A stretch of DNA of 64,000 nucleotides, from the NCBI GenBank assembly GCA_949126835.1, contig OX421505.1:7820587-7884586 (forward strand), written 5' to 3'. Below, one piece after another: positions 1 through 12,700 of the stretch. The notes under the pieces are model-generated. The model worked only from the letters and a program-made list of their open reading frames with translations, ran no database searches and was not told the origin of the DNA. The DNA is from Anisus vortex (Eukaryota > Mollusca > Gastropoda > Planorbidae). Position 1 is the stretch's first letter; each line of letters opens with the position of its first letter. The translations under genes and the position numbers were made by a program.

Positions 1-155
1 GTAAATGGAAGTGGATTGGAAAGATCAGAAGACAGTGTGGCAATACAAGCACTTGACTGGAAACTCCAGGGCAAAAGGAAAGTATGCATTTCAGACTTGG
101 AGGAGATCGGTCATAGGCGAGGCAAATGCTGTTGGCCACACAAGGACACAAATTA
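1..155 (+). pseudogene. non-LTR retrotransposon RT C-terminal fragment
   Basis: This stretch is nearly the same sequence as 27473-27627, where the frame reads a typical LINE C-terminal tail (WIGHALKRSEDSVAIEALDW, then an R/K-rich linker). Here the same residues are visible (W-K-W-I-G, then ALDWKLQGKRK in frame fragments). The copy is cut by the left window edge and ends at CACAAATTAA, where it joins sequence that lies about 560 bases further on in the 27-28 kb copy. It is a dead fragment and the left end of a segmental duplication. Confidence 0.6.
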
Positions 156-289
156 AGTTATAGTATAATTAAGCTTATCGAAATAATTAAAGTATTATTC
201 ATAGCAGTAGAACAAAAGTATAATAGTGAAATGGAATTTAAACTACAAGTACTGCCTCTTGACGTCTTCATCGCTCAAACTCTAAACTC

Positions 290-500
290 TGTTAAACTAA
301 ACTAACTTGGCCTCCTTACATTATTAGTTTTAAATTCCAAACTCCGAAAAACTAAACTAACTTGGCCTCCTTACATTATTAGTTTTAAATTCCAAACTAC
401 GAAAAAGTAAACTAGCTTGTCCTCCTAACATCATTAGTTCTAAATTCCAAACTCCGAAAAACTAAACCAACTTGGCCTCCTTACATAATTAGATTCAAAC
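290..500. repeat. ~60-bp tandem repeat, about 3.5 copies
   Basis: The motif ACTAAACTAACTTGGCCTCC, followed by TTACATTATTAGTTTTAAAT, recurs about every 60 bases. The same repeat lies in the paralogous block at about 28305-28480 with different point changes. Confidence 0.75.
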
Positions 501-1158
501 TGTATGCTTCTAATTACAATGACATTATGTATGGAGTTACTGTCTGGACTGGTTCACTTCTAATAAATCACTCAAAAAACCCCTTGATAAATTATTAGGT
601 GAATGAAAACATTGAACGCATATGCACTCGTGTCAAGTAGACTCTCTGCACAGATGTAGTCCTGATAATTTATATTATTAATGAAATGATGCTCACCGTT
701 AGTTATTAACTGGGTTGACCTCCACATGCGAAGAGTCGGCAGCTAGAATCGACGGATACCATCGGAAAGTTTTTTCAAAGCCCATCTTAAATGGCTCAGC
801 GCAGGTAGGAAGAAGGAATAAATCGAGACAGAAGAAACAGAAGACTACTATATAAATGGGTAAATCAGGCTGTCTTTCATTGCTTCTACAAGACCCTGAC
901 GAGTTGTAAGAGATTACACAGCAGTCAACAATGACCCCAGACCCTTTTCCAATCCAGTTTAATGGAAGTGACCATCTGAACCCAAACAACTCCAAGTGTT
1001 GCAAGATATTGAATGGCTCCATCAATTGCTGCATTGTGTTCACTATTTGTACCACGTCTAGGATATTATGCTGATTCTATACCTTCCAACAAATGTATCT
1101 ATGCTATCAACTCAACCCATTTTATTCGTTGTAGTGTGAGTTTGAAGTGTGGGCATCT
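500..1158. other. non-coding paralogous sequence, no gene seen
   Basis: The stretch matches 28490-29080 of the second block at high identity with small indels. Its open frames (for example one on the minus strand at 699-1055) are not conserved in the other copy and show no recognisable domain. Confidence 0.6.
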
Positions 1159-1313
1159 ACTTAGATCATAGGTTCTCAACCTTTTTCGGCTCACCGACCG
1201 GTTTTACAATTTTTTTGGCTCACCGCCCCCTACCCCCCCCCCCCCCAACAACCCCCGTAGTACATGTTTTAGTAAAAAATGTTTGTATGGTGGCATATAT
1301 TTAATTCCTATTT

Positions 1314-2267
1314 GTGACCCGTTCCCACAAAAGGAGACATAAGTGGTTTTTTCAACATTTTAAGTTATATATATATCGTTTGAAAGGGCATTGAATAGAC
1401 TTTATTTTAATACCAAATTTATTATTATACGTCAATATTTCATTTTTCTATGACACTTACTATCACTTAGAACTAGTCAGACAAAAAAACAAGAGTTTCG
1501 AGAAAAGGCGTTTTAAAGTTAATGCATTTGAAAATGTCTAAACTCTATAGCAACCAGATTCGTAATATCTATATTTACATACCAATCGAAAGGGCATTCA
1601 ATTATCTTTTTAGTGGTGTATGGTGTATATACGATATTATTTTATAATAAAACTGAACAAAATATAATAAAAAAATCACATCTCTCAAAGAATTTAGCAC
1701 TGAATCTATGCCGCTCTCCATTGTGTGAAATTGTCATAACCTCGAAAACGGAAAGCCTAAACGGTACCGCTTTGTATCCCAATAGCCAATCAGCGAATTT
1801 GTATTGGAAAAATTTGGTATCGTAACCAATGATCAATTTATAAACGAATTTTCATTGGATAGAAAGAAAGGAATTGTTTATCCCAAACTTCAGGCTTAAA
1901 TATTTTCTGATTGGTTTCTATAAATAAATAGTGATCACATAGAAATTCCCGAAAGTCTGCCCTTTTCAAGGATATATAATGTTATGGGATTCTGTCAAGG
2001 GCTTGATACAAAACAATAGGTTAAATAAAGTCGAATTTTAGTGAACTTGTCCTAAATTTTAAATCACACGTTGATCAAAATAATTAATTAAAATATTTTT
2101 AAGCAGACAAAAATACAAAACACCGATAAATTATGATTTAGAAATGGATAAACTAGTATTTACAAAGATAAAAAAAAAAATCACCGGAAAGACCCCCACT
2201 ACACAAAAACACTCGCAGCACAAAATGCTTATCGTGACTTATGTCACCTTTTGTCAGAACGGGTCAC
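1314..2267. mobile_element. nested TIR element, 954 bp
   Basis: The left end reads GTGACCCGTTCCCACAAAAG and the right end is a near reverse complement (CTTTTGTCAGAACGGGTCAC). ATTT flanks both sides (1310-1313 and 2268-2271), a possible 4-bp target duplication. No transposase frame is visible inside. Superfamily is not assigned. Confidence 0.65.
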
Positions 2268-2392
2268 ATTTGATGAGCTTTAAAGTAAAAGTAAAATGTT
2301 AAGAAAAATTTTTTTTTGTTAATGGTTTTAATTTTGTTAATGATAATACACATATCTACAAAAGTATACACAAGAGGTTTTAAAACTGAGTA

Positions 2393-3345
2393 TTAGTGTG
2401 AAGTTTGCGCCTGGTGTGTTGACAGCAGGTTGTCAATATTAGGTTCTATTATGGTTAGCAAAAGCCTCAAGTCTCCACGCTCCACTACTTGCGACTTGCT
2501 TCTTTCTTTCCGACAACAAAGTGGTAGCCTGACAGCACAAGATGAAAAGGCAATAAAAAAAAAAAGACTTTACCAAACCCTATAGTCCTGGAGAAACTGA
2601 TGTTATTTTTGCAGCCAAAACTCGTGATAGCCTTTTCTTACAAATTTCAATTTGAGTTCTTCATTGGTTGCTAATTCAATCAATGCCTCTTACAGTTGTG
2701 TAGGTAGGCCTGATTGTAATTCTTCACTATTAGGAAAAAAATCTAAAACCCAATCATGTATTTTTATGTTAATAATGTCTTGAAATCGACTGGGGAAGTC
2801 GCCAGTAAGTGCTTCGAGGTGATCACAATAAATATGAATGTCTTCTTCAGTTTTTTCTACAGATGCAAGATTGGGAAACTGATACAATTCTCCACGTCCA
2901 AAGTTTCGTTTGTACAGTTGAAGTTTTTACATAAATGGCGAAATGAAACTTTTTGTTTTGATCTCCCAGAAATTGAATGTTCATTTCATTGAACTTATTA
3001 AATAAATCTGTTAAATATGCGATATTTTTTTCTTTTTTTTTTAAAGATTTTCTCTCAGAAAATTGTTTTTGCTTTCTAGAAACTCCAACACTAACTTAAA
3101 AACCCAGTAAAATCTATTTAAACAGGCACCTTTTGGTCCAGTAGCAAACGATTGTAGTCTTCGTAATTCTCAATACACAGTTGTTTAAACACTCTCTCGT
3201 TGAATGCATTGCTTCTGATTTTTTTGTTTACTGCAGTTATTACATATTGAAGAGACTGATGAAGACTATCGCTGAGACTTTTAGCAACTAAATGTTGCCT
3301 GTGAATTACACAATGGACAGAGTTATAAGGTCTCTTTAAAAAAGA
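2393..3345 (-). pseudogene. hAT transposase (ZBED5/SCAND3-like), 3' part, broken
   Basis: Three minus-strand segments match the family in the expected order. 3118-3340 reads HCVIHRQHLVAKSLSDSLHQ and then KKIRSNAFNERVFKQLC, the middle of the RNase H-like fold. 2690-2887 reads HLEALTGDFPSRFQDIINIK, a region close to the dimerisation part. 2393-2480 reads ERGDLRLLLTIIEPNIDN and ends at a stop, the usual C-terminus. Frameshifts and stops separate the segments. The N-terminal BED finger and first catalytic region are not seen; at about 3345 the similarity gives way to unrelated GC-rich DNA. Full members are about 550-650 residues, so less than half survives. It would have catalysed cut-and-paste movement of the surrounding element and cannot do so now. 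Confidence 0.75.
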
Positions 3346-3830
3346 AACGGACGAGTCCAAAGGGCTCCAGGGCGTAATGATAGGTTTGAGCTGAGCTCTG
3401 TCCGGGCTGGAGCCACCCCACGACACGCCAAGGGCTGCCCACTGCGGTTCCCCTAAGGATCAATATCGTGGTGGCATGCCCGTATAACTGCACTGTCACC
3501 TGGTAGCACAAATCATATATCATAGGTACAGACATCCAGGCACCGGGTGGTTCTCGAAACGGGGTTGCAGCGTCCATTGCTTCCTTTCCACCGAGACCCT
3601 GTATCCTCTCGGCAGTGCAATGGGTCTCGGACCCGCTGCGGGAGCTGTCCCCAATGCGTCCGCCCAACGGTGTATTCTTAATGGGAACGTATCGGTGGTT
3701 TACACACTTCGCCAGTCTTTGAGGCCCATGGGTACAAAAGTGTCACCTAATATCAGACACAGCTATCCTAAGCCCGCTAGCTATTTGACGCACACTCGCA
3801 TTTAGTAATGGTCATTTAAGGATGCAGAGA
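3345..3830. repeat. GC-rich unidentified repeat inside the hAT element
   Basis: Base composition switches sharply to GC-rich. It starts after AAAAGAAACGGACGAG, a 16-mer that also occurs at about 52547, followed in both places by GGCGTAA within about 20 bases. It holds an open minus-strand frame (3323-3667) that I cannot assign to a family. A second mobile element or a captured fragment is possible. Confidence 0.35.
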
Positions 3831-4204
3831 CGGACACGGACTTTTTTTATGTATGACTTGATAGAGAGAATTCTTGAGACAAGTGCAGTTAGTTCATGAA
3901 TAGCGGGCCTACAAGTAGCTAGCTAACGTTCGCTCCAGACTTTACAGGACGATGCTAAGGAAGGGTCCATTAGTACTTAATCGAGCCATTACTTTAAAAA
4001 ATCAGCACGATTCCTATTTCTAATTAGTATGTTGGTTATTTAGCAGCAATTGTGTTCTACGTCACATTTCATCCACAATATAACGCCCCATCCCTTTTGC
4101 CATTCTCGGAAAATAATCTAAATATAGTAATAAATTTAGGTTAAGCCCATATACGACTTTGAATAACTTTTACATCACAATTTATTGGCTCCATAGTATC
4201 AGAA

Positions 4205-4325
4205 GTATTGATGTTGAAACCGTTTTTTTTTTCTTCAAAGCCGGTTTTCGGTTGTATAAAACCGGATTTCGGATACTCCCACCCCAAAAATCCGGTATTC
4301 CGGTTTTCGTTTAACATCCCTAAAT
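4205..4325. repeat. CCGGTTTTCGG-rich repeat end
   Basis: The block has several copies of CCGGTTTTCGG or its complement and ends CGGTTTTCGTTTAACATCCC. An almost identical end occurs at about 10195-10224 (CGGTTTTCGTTTCAACATCC). It is probably one terminus of a non-autonomous DNA transposon; the other end was not found. Confidence 0.35.
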
Positions 4326-4866
4326 CAGAAGACAATTTTATTTGCGACCTTTATATTACGACAGTTTTGCAGCATTAGCTGTGTCTGTGGAGACCTATCC
4401 TTGAGAGATAAACTGTCGCATCTCTGGCACTTGAAAGCGGGACCGTTGGAGTTGGGCAGGGGCAGCCTATGTTTTTTGTTTCGCTGCTATTTTAGCCTCC
4501 ACGATAAGGCGAATTTTGCCCTATGTCAGCATTTGTACAGGTGTGTAGGGTACCTCTCCAACCATTTCTGTTCTCAGCTATCTACGTCACAATTACACTG
4601 TTGCAATAGGTCATTAGCGGATCAGTCTATTAATTTTAATCGACTGTTCTGCTATTGACTCACCAAGCTAAATATTACTGTTACAATTATTAAGTCCTTT
4701 AATTTTTTAATTTAAAGTGTAAATCTGTTAACAAGAAGGTGTACACCACCCATTTGACCTCCACCGCCCCCCCCCCTATCGTCCCCGGGATCGTCAGCAC
4801 CCCCCAAGACCTTTTCACCGCCCCCTGGGGTCGATATCGCCCCTGTTGAGAACCTATGACTTAGAT

Positions 4867-5371
4867 GATCCTTTTTCTTTCTTGGACCAACCCTGAACTA
4901 GTGTTTTAGGAAAGGGCACCGTACTATTCCACACCGACTTCACAAAAGAGTTGTTTTTTTAAGTCTAGACTCCATGTAAACTTTATTGGCAATTCCTTAG
5001 TAAAAGCAACATAGAAATTTAAAGACAAGAAACAAAATTGCAAAAAAATTCATAATTTTAGCCAAAAACGTTTATCTATTTCTTAAATTCATGTTCAAAA
5101 ATGGATCTTATAGTAAAATAGGTAACAAAGCATGTTTCTTGATACATGTTTCCTATAAGAAGGAAAGAAAAGTCGTAGTTAACGTTTAGTTATTTTACAA
5201 TTCAATAAAGCGAACTTATTTTTATTTTTATAATGTATATAAGCAGTAGCCTTTTGCTATGTTGTAACAAAAGTGACCGCTATTGACCGTTAGTGAGCAT
5301 TAAAACGGGAGGTTAAATCCGTAGGATATGGCATTTGAGTTTAAGGTAAAAAAAAATATAAGCAAAATACG
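4867..5371. other. non-coding paralogous sequence, no gene seen
   Basis: It matches 29075-29590 closely (for example the shared stretch starting TTTATTGGCAATTCCTTAGT). No coding potential is visible. Confidence 0.6.
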
Positions 5372-5800
5372 GGACGCAACAATGTTTAATAAAAATTACA
5401 AAACTCCAAAGAGACGTAACAATGTTTAATAAAAATTACAAAACTCCCAAGAGACGTAACAATGTTTAATAAAAATTACAAAACTCCCAAGGGACGTAAC
5501 AATGTTTAATAAAAATTACAAAACTCCTAAGGGACGTAACAATGTTTAATAAAAAATTACAAAACTACCAAGGGACGTAACAATGTTTAATGAAAATTAC
5601 AAAACTCCTAAGGGACGTAACAATGTTGAATACAAAATTACAAACTCCCATGGGACGTAACAATGTTTAATAAAAATTACAAAACTCCCTAGGGACGTAA
5701 CAATTTTTAATTAAAAAAATACAAAACTCCCAAGGGACGTAACAATGTTTAATAAAAATTACGAAACTCCTAAAGGGCGTAACGATTATAAATAAAAATG
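5372..5800. repeat. 40-bp tandem array, about 10 copies
   Basis: The unit is GGGACGTAACAATGTTTAAT followed by AAAAATTACAAAACTCCTAA. Copies differ by single bases and small indels. A homologous array of about 14-15 copies with its own variants lies at 29600-30185. Confidence 0.9.
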
Positions 5801-6083
5801 CAGAAAATTACAAAATTTCATCTAAGAAATTTTAAAGCAACATCAACTCAAAACAAACTAATTCTAGACTATCAATCAATCTAGGGAACCAATCCAATAG
5901 TCTGACTTTTCTTACTTCGTGGCGTTTAGTTTTAGTTTAGTCAGTACTTGTTCAGCTCTTGTTATCACCAGACGTACTTGCATATAGAGTTTATTTCTAT
6001 GTAATACATTATTATATTTTCATCTACATAGTACGTTGATGTGTTGTAGTTTTTTTTTAAATAAATTCTACATTGCTCTATAC

Positions 6084-8290
6084 TAGAAGTCGGCAACCTA
6101 GGACACGCATGCCAGACTTGGCACGCAGAGCGATTTTTAGTGGCACGCCAGAAAGATCTCCAGAAAGAAGATTTTTTTAATGCAAACTATAAAGTACGTC
6201 GAGTGTTAATGTTCAGGAAAGTTTGTGTGCAAAGATCTCATCATTATGATTATCATTATGATATGTGATTCAAACTATTGTCAAAATAGTCGATTTGATA
6301 TTTTCTCACCTTTTATTGATTTACAGGCAATTCAACTCGCTTCTACAAGAAAGTGCTATTGAACATAGAGATCTGCTGTTGCACACATTGTTCGTTACCT
6401 TGTACGAGGTTAAGACTTGAGTAACTCACTGTTGTAGCCAATGTTTCTGAATTGAAGCAACACATTCCATTAAGCTGAACTTGGATCAAACAGCACTTGA
6501 ACTATTGGACCATTCGAGTGAATTTACTTTTAAACGGGAAATGTCTTGCCGTGAAATCAATTTCAAAACATTTAACTGCTTCTCTTATTTAAGGCATACT
6601 AAGATAGATGGATGGGTTAAGAACTTTGAAGTACTCATGTTTTCATATCGCATCAAGACTGACGGTTTGATTCCACTCCTTCTTAGATCTGGAATTTTTT
6701 CTTTTTGTGAGGTATATTAGCCATTATAAAATGCAGCAAGTTGAATTTATTACATAGACTGTTTAAATTTAAGGTTATCCTAAAGCATGTTCTTAATTGC
6801 CCGAACTAGTTTCGGTCGAATCAGGTATTGTTCAATTCGCAAGAGCTACTGTTTGCTCTTAAATGGGCTCGTGCACTTTCGCCGACATTAGGGCGAGCTC
6901 GGAAGCTCAGCGAAATGGTGCTCTTGTTTTTAACTGGTCTAATTTTAGCGCTGAGGCGAACTGCCGGATGTTAATATTGCTGCAAAATGGCTGCGCTCAA
7001 AGACGAAGAAGCTTTGGGTGTTGCGATTACATTGCACACAGATTTTGGGCAATATTGTTCAAGGCCTTGGTTTTTTTCACCCTTATTTTTATAGTCCCGA
7101 TGGAGTGGAATCCACAGGCATGGAACATTTTTCCATGCATCTATGAATATTGCTAGACTGTCCTCTGACATCTCTGGCAGCTGACTGTCTTGTGTAGACG
7201 CCATTTTTTAAAATTAAGACTAGGAAATTTTGGTGCCTTTTCGCATAATGAACGTGATTAATTCAGCCAATCAATACGCGGCTTTGTCAACATGTCGACG
7301 AAGCAATCGTTCGCCCGAATTTGGCTCGCCGATACCCCCCGAGATGTCGCTTGTCGAGCAATAGATCGCCCTGTTAAGCGCGAAAACGACGAAAGGCGAG
7401 CAATTTACGAAGCGAACCCTTGCTTGGGCTGTTCGGCGAAGTACAATTCGGGCAATTAAGAACATGCTTAACGATCATACTGGATTTCTAATTATGAATG
7501 AATATAAAACTGGCTCTAATTATAATAATAGTGTCTAAAGAATAAAGAATGGAGGCGTATTAATCGCAAGAATGCCGTTAAAACTAAAACACTAATTTAA
7601 AACAATTACAAACAATATTATGTAAAAGAATAAACAATCAACTTTATTTACAGATAAAAAAAAAGAAGATAAATCTTCGTAGCAAATTTTAAACCTAAAA
7701 AACAACATCTAAATGTGCCGATTTGCGAAAAAATCTGGAAGGAAGCTGCTTAGGAAAGTCACCTGCTGTTCTCAACTGCTAGGCTTTCACTACTTTCGGC
7801 TTTCGGGTCAACTTGCACTTGTGAACAGATTTTATAGCACATGAATGGTGTTTTAAGCATAGGCAGAGGTCACTTACACTTGACCACTCAGAAGTGACTA
7901 AATATGTACCTGACATTGAACAATTATTGTAGAGTGTAGAACATTCATGGACAATGCGCTCATTAATTGATACGCCTACCTTTAACTACATGCTTGTCTT
8001 CTTGTATAAGGCATAAATAGTATATAAATATTTATTAAAAAAAACGTTTGTTAGTTTTATAATTTTAATAAATATAAGAGGTAATTTTTTTCAATTAAAA
8101 GTTCTTAACGATTTCCTCTATACAATTATTTTGCTCATGACCGTAGTCCTGTTACGGCTCTTAAAAATGTGTCTTATAAAACTAAAATAAAAATAAAGTA
8201 AAGTCGGTTGATTTTAAGGCTGTTGACACGCTGAGTGGTGTAGAGATCCGAGTTTGGCTCACTATTGGCAAAAGGTTGTAGACCCCTGCA
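6084..8290. mobile_element. hAT-like non-autonomous element, diverged
   Basis: The left end (AGAAGTCGGCAACCTAGG, then GCACGCATGCC-type sequence) and right end (CTATTGGCAAAAGGTTGTAG, then ACCCCTG) match the ends of two other copies at 14764-14960 and 35372-36700. No clear 8-bp duplication remains. The inside is AT-rich without a transposase and holds a Harbinger-like MITE. Confidence 0.5.
6784..7468. mobile_element. PIF/Harbinger-like MITE, 685 bp
   Basis: The terminal inverted repeats are 22 bp: AGCATGTTCTTAATTGCC plus CGAA, with the exact reverse complement at the right end. TAA flanks both sides (6781-6783 and 7469-7471), a TWA-type target duplication. Short CGAA and GCGAA motifs are common inside. 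No transposase is present. Confidence 0.75.
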
Positions 8291-9530
8291 GCTTCTGAAT
8301 AATATTGAATACAAGACTGTTGTTATTATCTACTATTATCTTAGAATTATCTAGATCAAATTAGGACCCTAATGGAAAAACAACTACTTATCAGAAATTG
8401 CAAATGGCTTCAGAAAAATGCAAGATTCACTTTGAACTCTATATAAATAAAAGTTTCATAACGATGTCTATAAATATAAGAAAAACCTCTTGAACAATTT
8501 TACTTCGAGTTGCGATGTTATTCGAGTACCAATCTCCTATACTTTCTAATTTTGTTTAACATTATCGGATTTTGTAAATTTTAGTGGATCAAACAATTTA
8601 AAGACACATTTTGAAAAGGCTACAAAAAATTTAGTTATAATATGTATTCGACTCTCTACCAATGATGCAAGTTTTACCGTGAATTTTTTCAGCCATCAAT
8701 TTTCATTTAGATATTAATTTCACCATCATTTTTTACTTTTTTAATATAAAAAACACTCTGAAGCGACGAGCATAAAAAAAAGTGTAGATCTGTAGGCTAT
8801 TCTACAGTTGGTCATCAAGTGAATGAAGTCATAATGTGTCCAGTTAGTTTTCCACAAGAGATTCAAATCTCAGCGATTAGATTTTCTGAGGATGCGGGCT
8901 CCACTCTTTTTTAGTAGTTGCAGCTTCATTTGTATTCCATTTGTCCCTTGCAGACTGTCCGAAACACTTTTTTTTTCTCCTTATTAGTGGCAACAGTTTT
9001 TATTCTGGAAAAAAGTTTCCACTTTTAATCGTTTAAAATAAATGCCCAATTTAAATTCTTTAAAAGTTGTTTTCCCATGACTCGACCCCACATATTATGC
9101 CCTTACTTTGGTTTCTTCCAAAGGATTCTCTCTTCTATTTGGAGAAGACCCATAGATCCCAGTTTTTTTTTATCATTGAAAATGCAACTTTGTTTTCTCA
9201 ACGAGTCCCCACAATTAGAAAAATGGATTTAATTGGAGCGGCGTCCCCCACCCCCCGACTTATGCTCCATCTCGCTCCACTAAGGCGTCAATACTGGTAG
9301 TTAAGGATTTCTTGCTTCAGTTTGAATCAAGGTGTGAAATTATACTTTGACCATTAGGCTGTGCACTTTCATGCCCCTATTTAAACCCATCTGCTCTATT
9401 ACAGCTGAACTACAATACACTAAGGTTGTAGGCGTGATAACATATTATTATTAAGATCTATAAAGAAATTAAGAATTAAAAAAAAAATTGCTACTTGCAT
9501 CATATTTTATTTCTATTTGTATCTATTAAG
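8291..9530. other. no gene seen
   Basis: The stretch is AT-rich with short homopolymers. The frame at 9067-9300 has no recognisable domain and is probably chance. Confidence 0.5.
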
Positions 9531-9539
9531 TTAATTTTA

Positions 9540-9764
9540 ATCCATTTTGTGTCAGAGTTAATTTGCTGGTTGACATTTGATTTGCTATTAAATTTTGACA
9601 TTTGAATTGCTAGTTGAAAGTTGGGTATCAACTTGCTAGTTCAGTGTTAAATCTGGAGTTGATAGTTGAGAATTGACTGTTGACTTGCTAGTTAATTTTG
9701 GCATATGAGTTGCTAGTTGATAGTTGAGTTTCAACTTGCTAGTTCAGTGTTAAATGTTGAGTTA
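9540..9764. repeat. degenerate GTTGA / CTAGTT repeats
   Basis: Variants of TTGCTAGTTGATAGTTGA recur irregularly for about 230 bases, directly downstream of the lectin stop codon. It may form much of that gene's 3' untranslated region. Confidence 0.6.
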
Positions 9765-12700
9765 CTAGTTGAGTTTTTTTATGGTGAATTCGGGCTTTTC
9801 ACAAACGTAATGATTTTTCCGCGCACAGCCAACATCTGCTAATTTGTGAAAATTTCGGTAGGTATGGGCGCACACTGGATTAGAATTACTATTTGGATCA
9901 CCTGTTTAAAGAAATACAGTAAGTCTTATACTTTAAAAAAAAAAAAGTTAACTGAACTCTTTAATGCCGACACTTATCTATAGTTATATATGCATTTAAT
10001 TTTACTGTTAAGAAATTATTTTGTTTGAATCAAACATTTTTTTAAAATATTTTTTCCAGAAAAAAAAATAGTCTAAATACTACTAATAATAATTCGTGGA
10101 ACACCATATTTGAATTATTTCCTCCCAGTTTTCAACAAAACAGAAGTTCGGTTTCTAGCTAGAAGACCGATTTTCGGTTTCAAAACCGAAAATTGTATTT
10201 ACGGTTTTCGTTTCAACATCCCTAATCTAGTTGTATATACATGCATTTGATATCATCTATACAGAATTAACCAAAAGCAGTGTAATAGATGCATTACTAG
10301 CGTTGCTGTCTGAATTTTGAAAGTTGACATAGATATTCAGATGATGACCGAACGTCAATATCAGTTTCGGTCGAGACCGAAAGCAAACCGAAAGCTAACT
10401 TTTTGGCTTCGGCCGAAACAGAAACTATGCCGAAAGAGACCATAGAGTTGCGTTTATGTTATTACGACATCTATTCAAAATTGATTTTAAATAAAACTAT
10501 ATTTAAAAGTCAAAATTTACTGCGTTTGATTCACTGGGTGAGTGACAAAATGTGCAACAGTTAAAAATGAAGTTTTGTTGAAATTTCGAGCACCGACTCT
10601 AAACAAATCTATTTTAACCATGTAATAAATTAAACATTGTTTTTAGTATCTTCAGCTAGTTTACTTCAATTACCTGGACCGAAAAATTTACTAAAATCCT
10701 GTTTTTCCAAAACAGTGCCGTCATGCCACACCCAATGATCCTTTGAATTGATAGCATCCAAACCAACCCAATACCATCTTGCTCTATGTATATAACGTAT
10801 ATCCATCATTTTCATTAAATCAACTGTGTTGAAAACAGCCAGTCTTGATCCCATTTCTGTGTAAAGACAAAAGCTATTTTAAGATGGACCGCTAGCTCTA
10901 TTTTTAGAGCTTAAGCACTTAAGTGTTGTTCTTCCGTGCGCAGCCAATAACGTTGTCCTAACCTAAATGTCTTCTAAACTTGCCTAAAGACTTCTGCTGT
11001 ATACAACTTTCATTTTTAATCTGAATTTTTCATTGAGAAAATCATAGCGAATTACTAAACCGGAAGTATAAGTGGTAAGGATGCGATCGGAAATTCCAAA
11101 CAGAGTGTTTCAAGTTATCAAATAGCAAAAATATTTAAAGACCAAGTGAAGAGGTTTTTCTCAAAGGAACGAGATTTGGAATAGCCTCATACGGCAGTGA
11201 CGTATCACAAGGGAAATAAATAAATAAAAATAGACGCTATAAATCTATATTTAACCATTTTTAAAAAAATAAGAACCGGGAAAAGATTCAAAACATGTGG
11301 CAATAGATTAAAAACACGTGACAATATTCATTTTTCCTAGTCGGAATCCTTTATGTTACGTCACTTTCCTATATTGCCGGAAATAAAAACATCTCAAATG
11401 GCTACGAGATTTGGAGTATTCCTCCGAAAAACACACACATTTAAGTGCAAATATTGAACTAATTACTTAAAATTTATCTTTGATATTTTGTATAAATGTT
11501 TTTTCTTAACATTCAGATACTGAATACACAATTTACTATCAAAATCAAATGTTAACTCAATTTTGATAAAAAGCTCTTCACTTGGTCTTTAAGCAATCAG
11601 TCCATCTTGTAATAGTCTTTGGTAAAGAGAAAAAAATATAAAACAATAAAATGTATCATACATTACTTCATTGTTATTTTTAAAAAGAGCTAAAGTTATT
11701 CATTATAAATATTTAGAGAAAACTAAAACATATATTTGTCTCCACAAATAATCTAGAAATAATCTCTAAAAAAAAAAGTATCGCTTTGGACCAATTTAAT
11801 CCATACGGCCGAGAAGCAGCGTTCACAAATTTCTGTGGCCGCGCCCCTAATAGCATGTACCCATTAGAGCTCGGTAGACTCAGGGACACCCTCCAGACCC
11901 ATGCGTTTTAAATCCTGCGTATCGCTTTTGGACCGATTACGTGCTATCGACAAATTACTATAAAAATATAAATGTAAAAAAGGCATTCGATAAGGTCTGG
12001 AAAGAAGGTCTAATCTTAAATCTATTAAACAACTATATATCCAACAAAATGTTAAACTTGATTGCAGAATACCTAAAAAATAGCAAAGCTATAGTCAACA
12101 TGCAAAGGAAAAAGGAGCAACATAGCAACAATTTAAAATGGAGTTCCCCAGGGAGGTGTACTGTCACCCACACTATTTCTCATTTTCATAAATGACCTAA
12201 TTCAACATATTCCTAGAAAAGTAAAAAGCAACATGTACGCCGACGACCTTGCTCTAATAAGCACAGAAGAATATATAGGCACCTCAAAATTTAGGCTACA
12301 AGATGCACTAAATAACCTCAACCTATGGTCCAAAGAATGGGGAATGACCATAAACTCAAAAAAGACTACATACTCAATTGTCTCTCTATCTACTAAAGTA
12401 CAAAGCCTCAAACTGATTTTAGACAAAACAATCTTTGAAAAAAAAATGACAATCCCACATATCTAGGAGTTACGTTTGACCCAAGACTAACCTGGAAAAA
12501 TCAAATAGAAAACACAGAAAAAGGGAATCCAAAGACTAGCTTTGATGAAAAAACTTGCTGGCTCAGGCTGGGGTGCAAATCACTCTATCTTGAAAAAAAC
12601 ATACACCAGTTATATAAGGCCTACCCTAGAATATGGAGCCACAGTGTTGGGTTCGGCAGCCCAATCGAACCTCCGAAAAATAGACAAAGTTCAAAACCTA

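Larger units (their letters stand above)
1167..4858 (-). mobile_element. hAT DNA transposon, degenerate, with 8-bp TSD
   Basis: The ends are CATAGGTTCTCAAC and its reverse complement GTTGAGAACCTATG. ACTTAGAT flanks both ends (1159-1166 and 4859-4866), the 8-bp duplication expected of hAT elements. The paralogous block at about 29071-29085 reads through as CTACTTAGATGAT, so it is a natural empty site. The inside holds a ZBED5/SCAND3-like hAT transposase remnant on the minus strand, a nested 954-bp element and a GC-rich block of unknown origin. Confidence 0.9.

Noticed and set aside
699..1055. 118-codon minus-strand frame
   Set aside because: The paralogous block at 28.7-29.0 kb has deletions that break the frame; no domain is recognised.
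5372..5800. CRISPR array
   Set aside because: The repeats are directly adjacent without unique spacers, and the setting is an animal genome.
6863..7465. Several frames on both strands
   Set aside because: They lie within a non-autonomous Harbinger-like MITE and have no recognisable domain.
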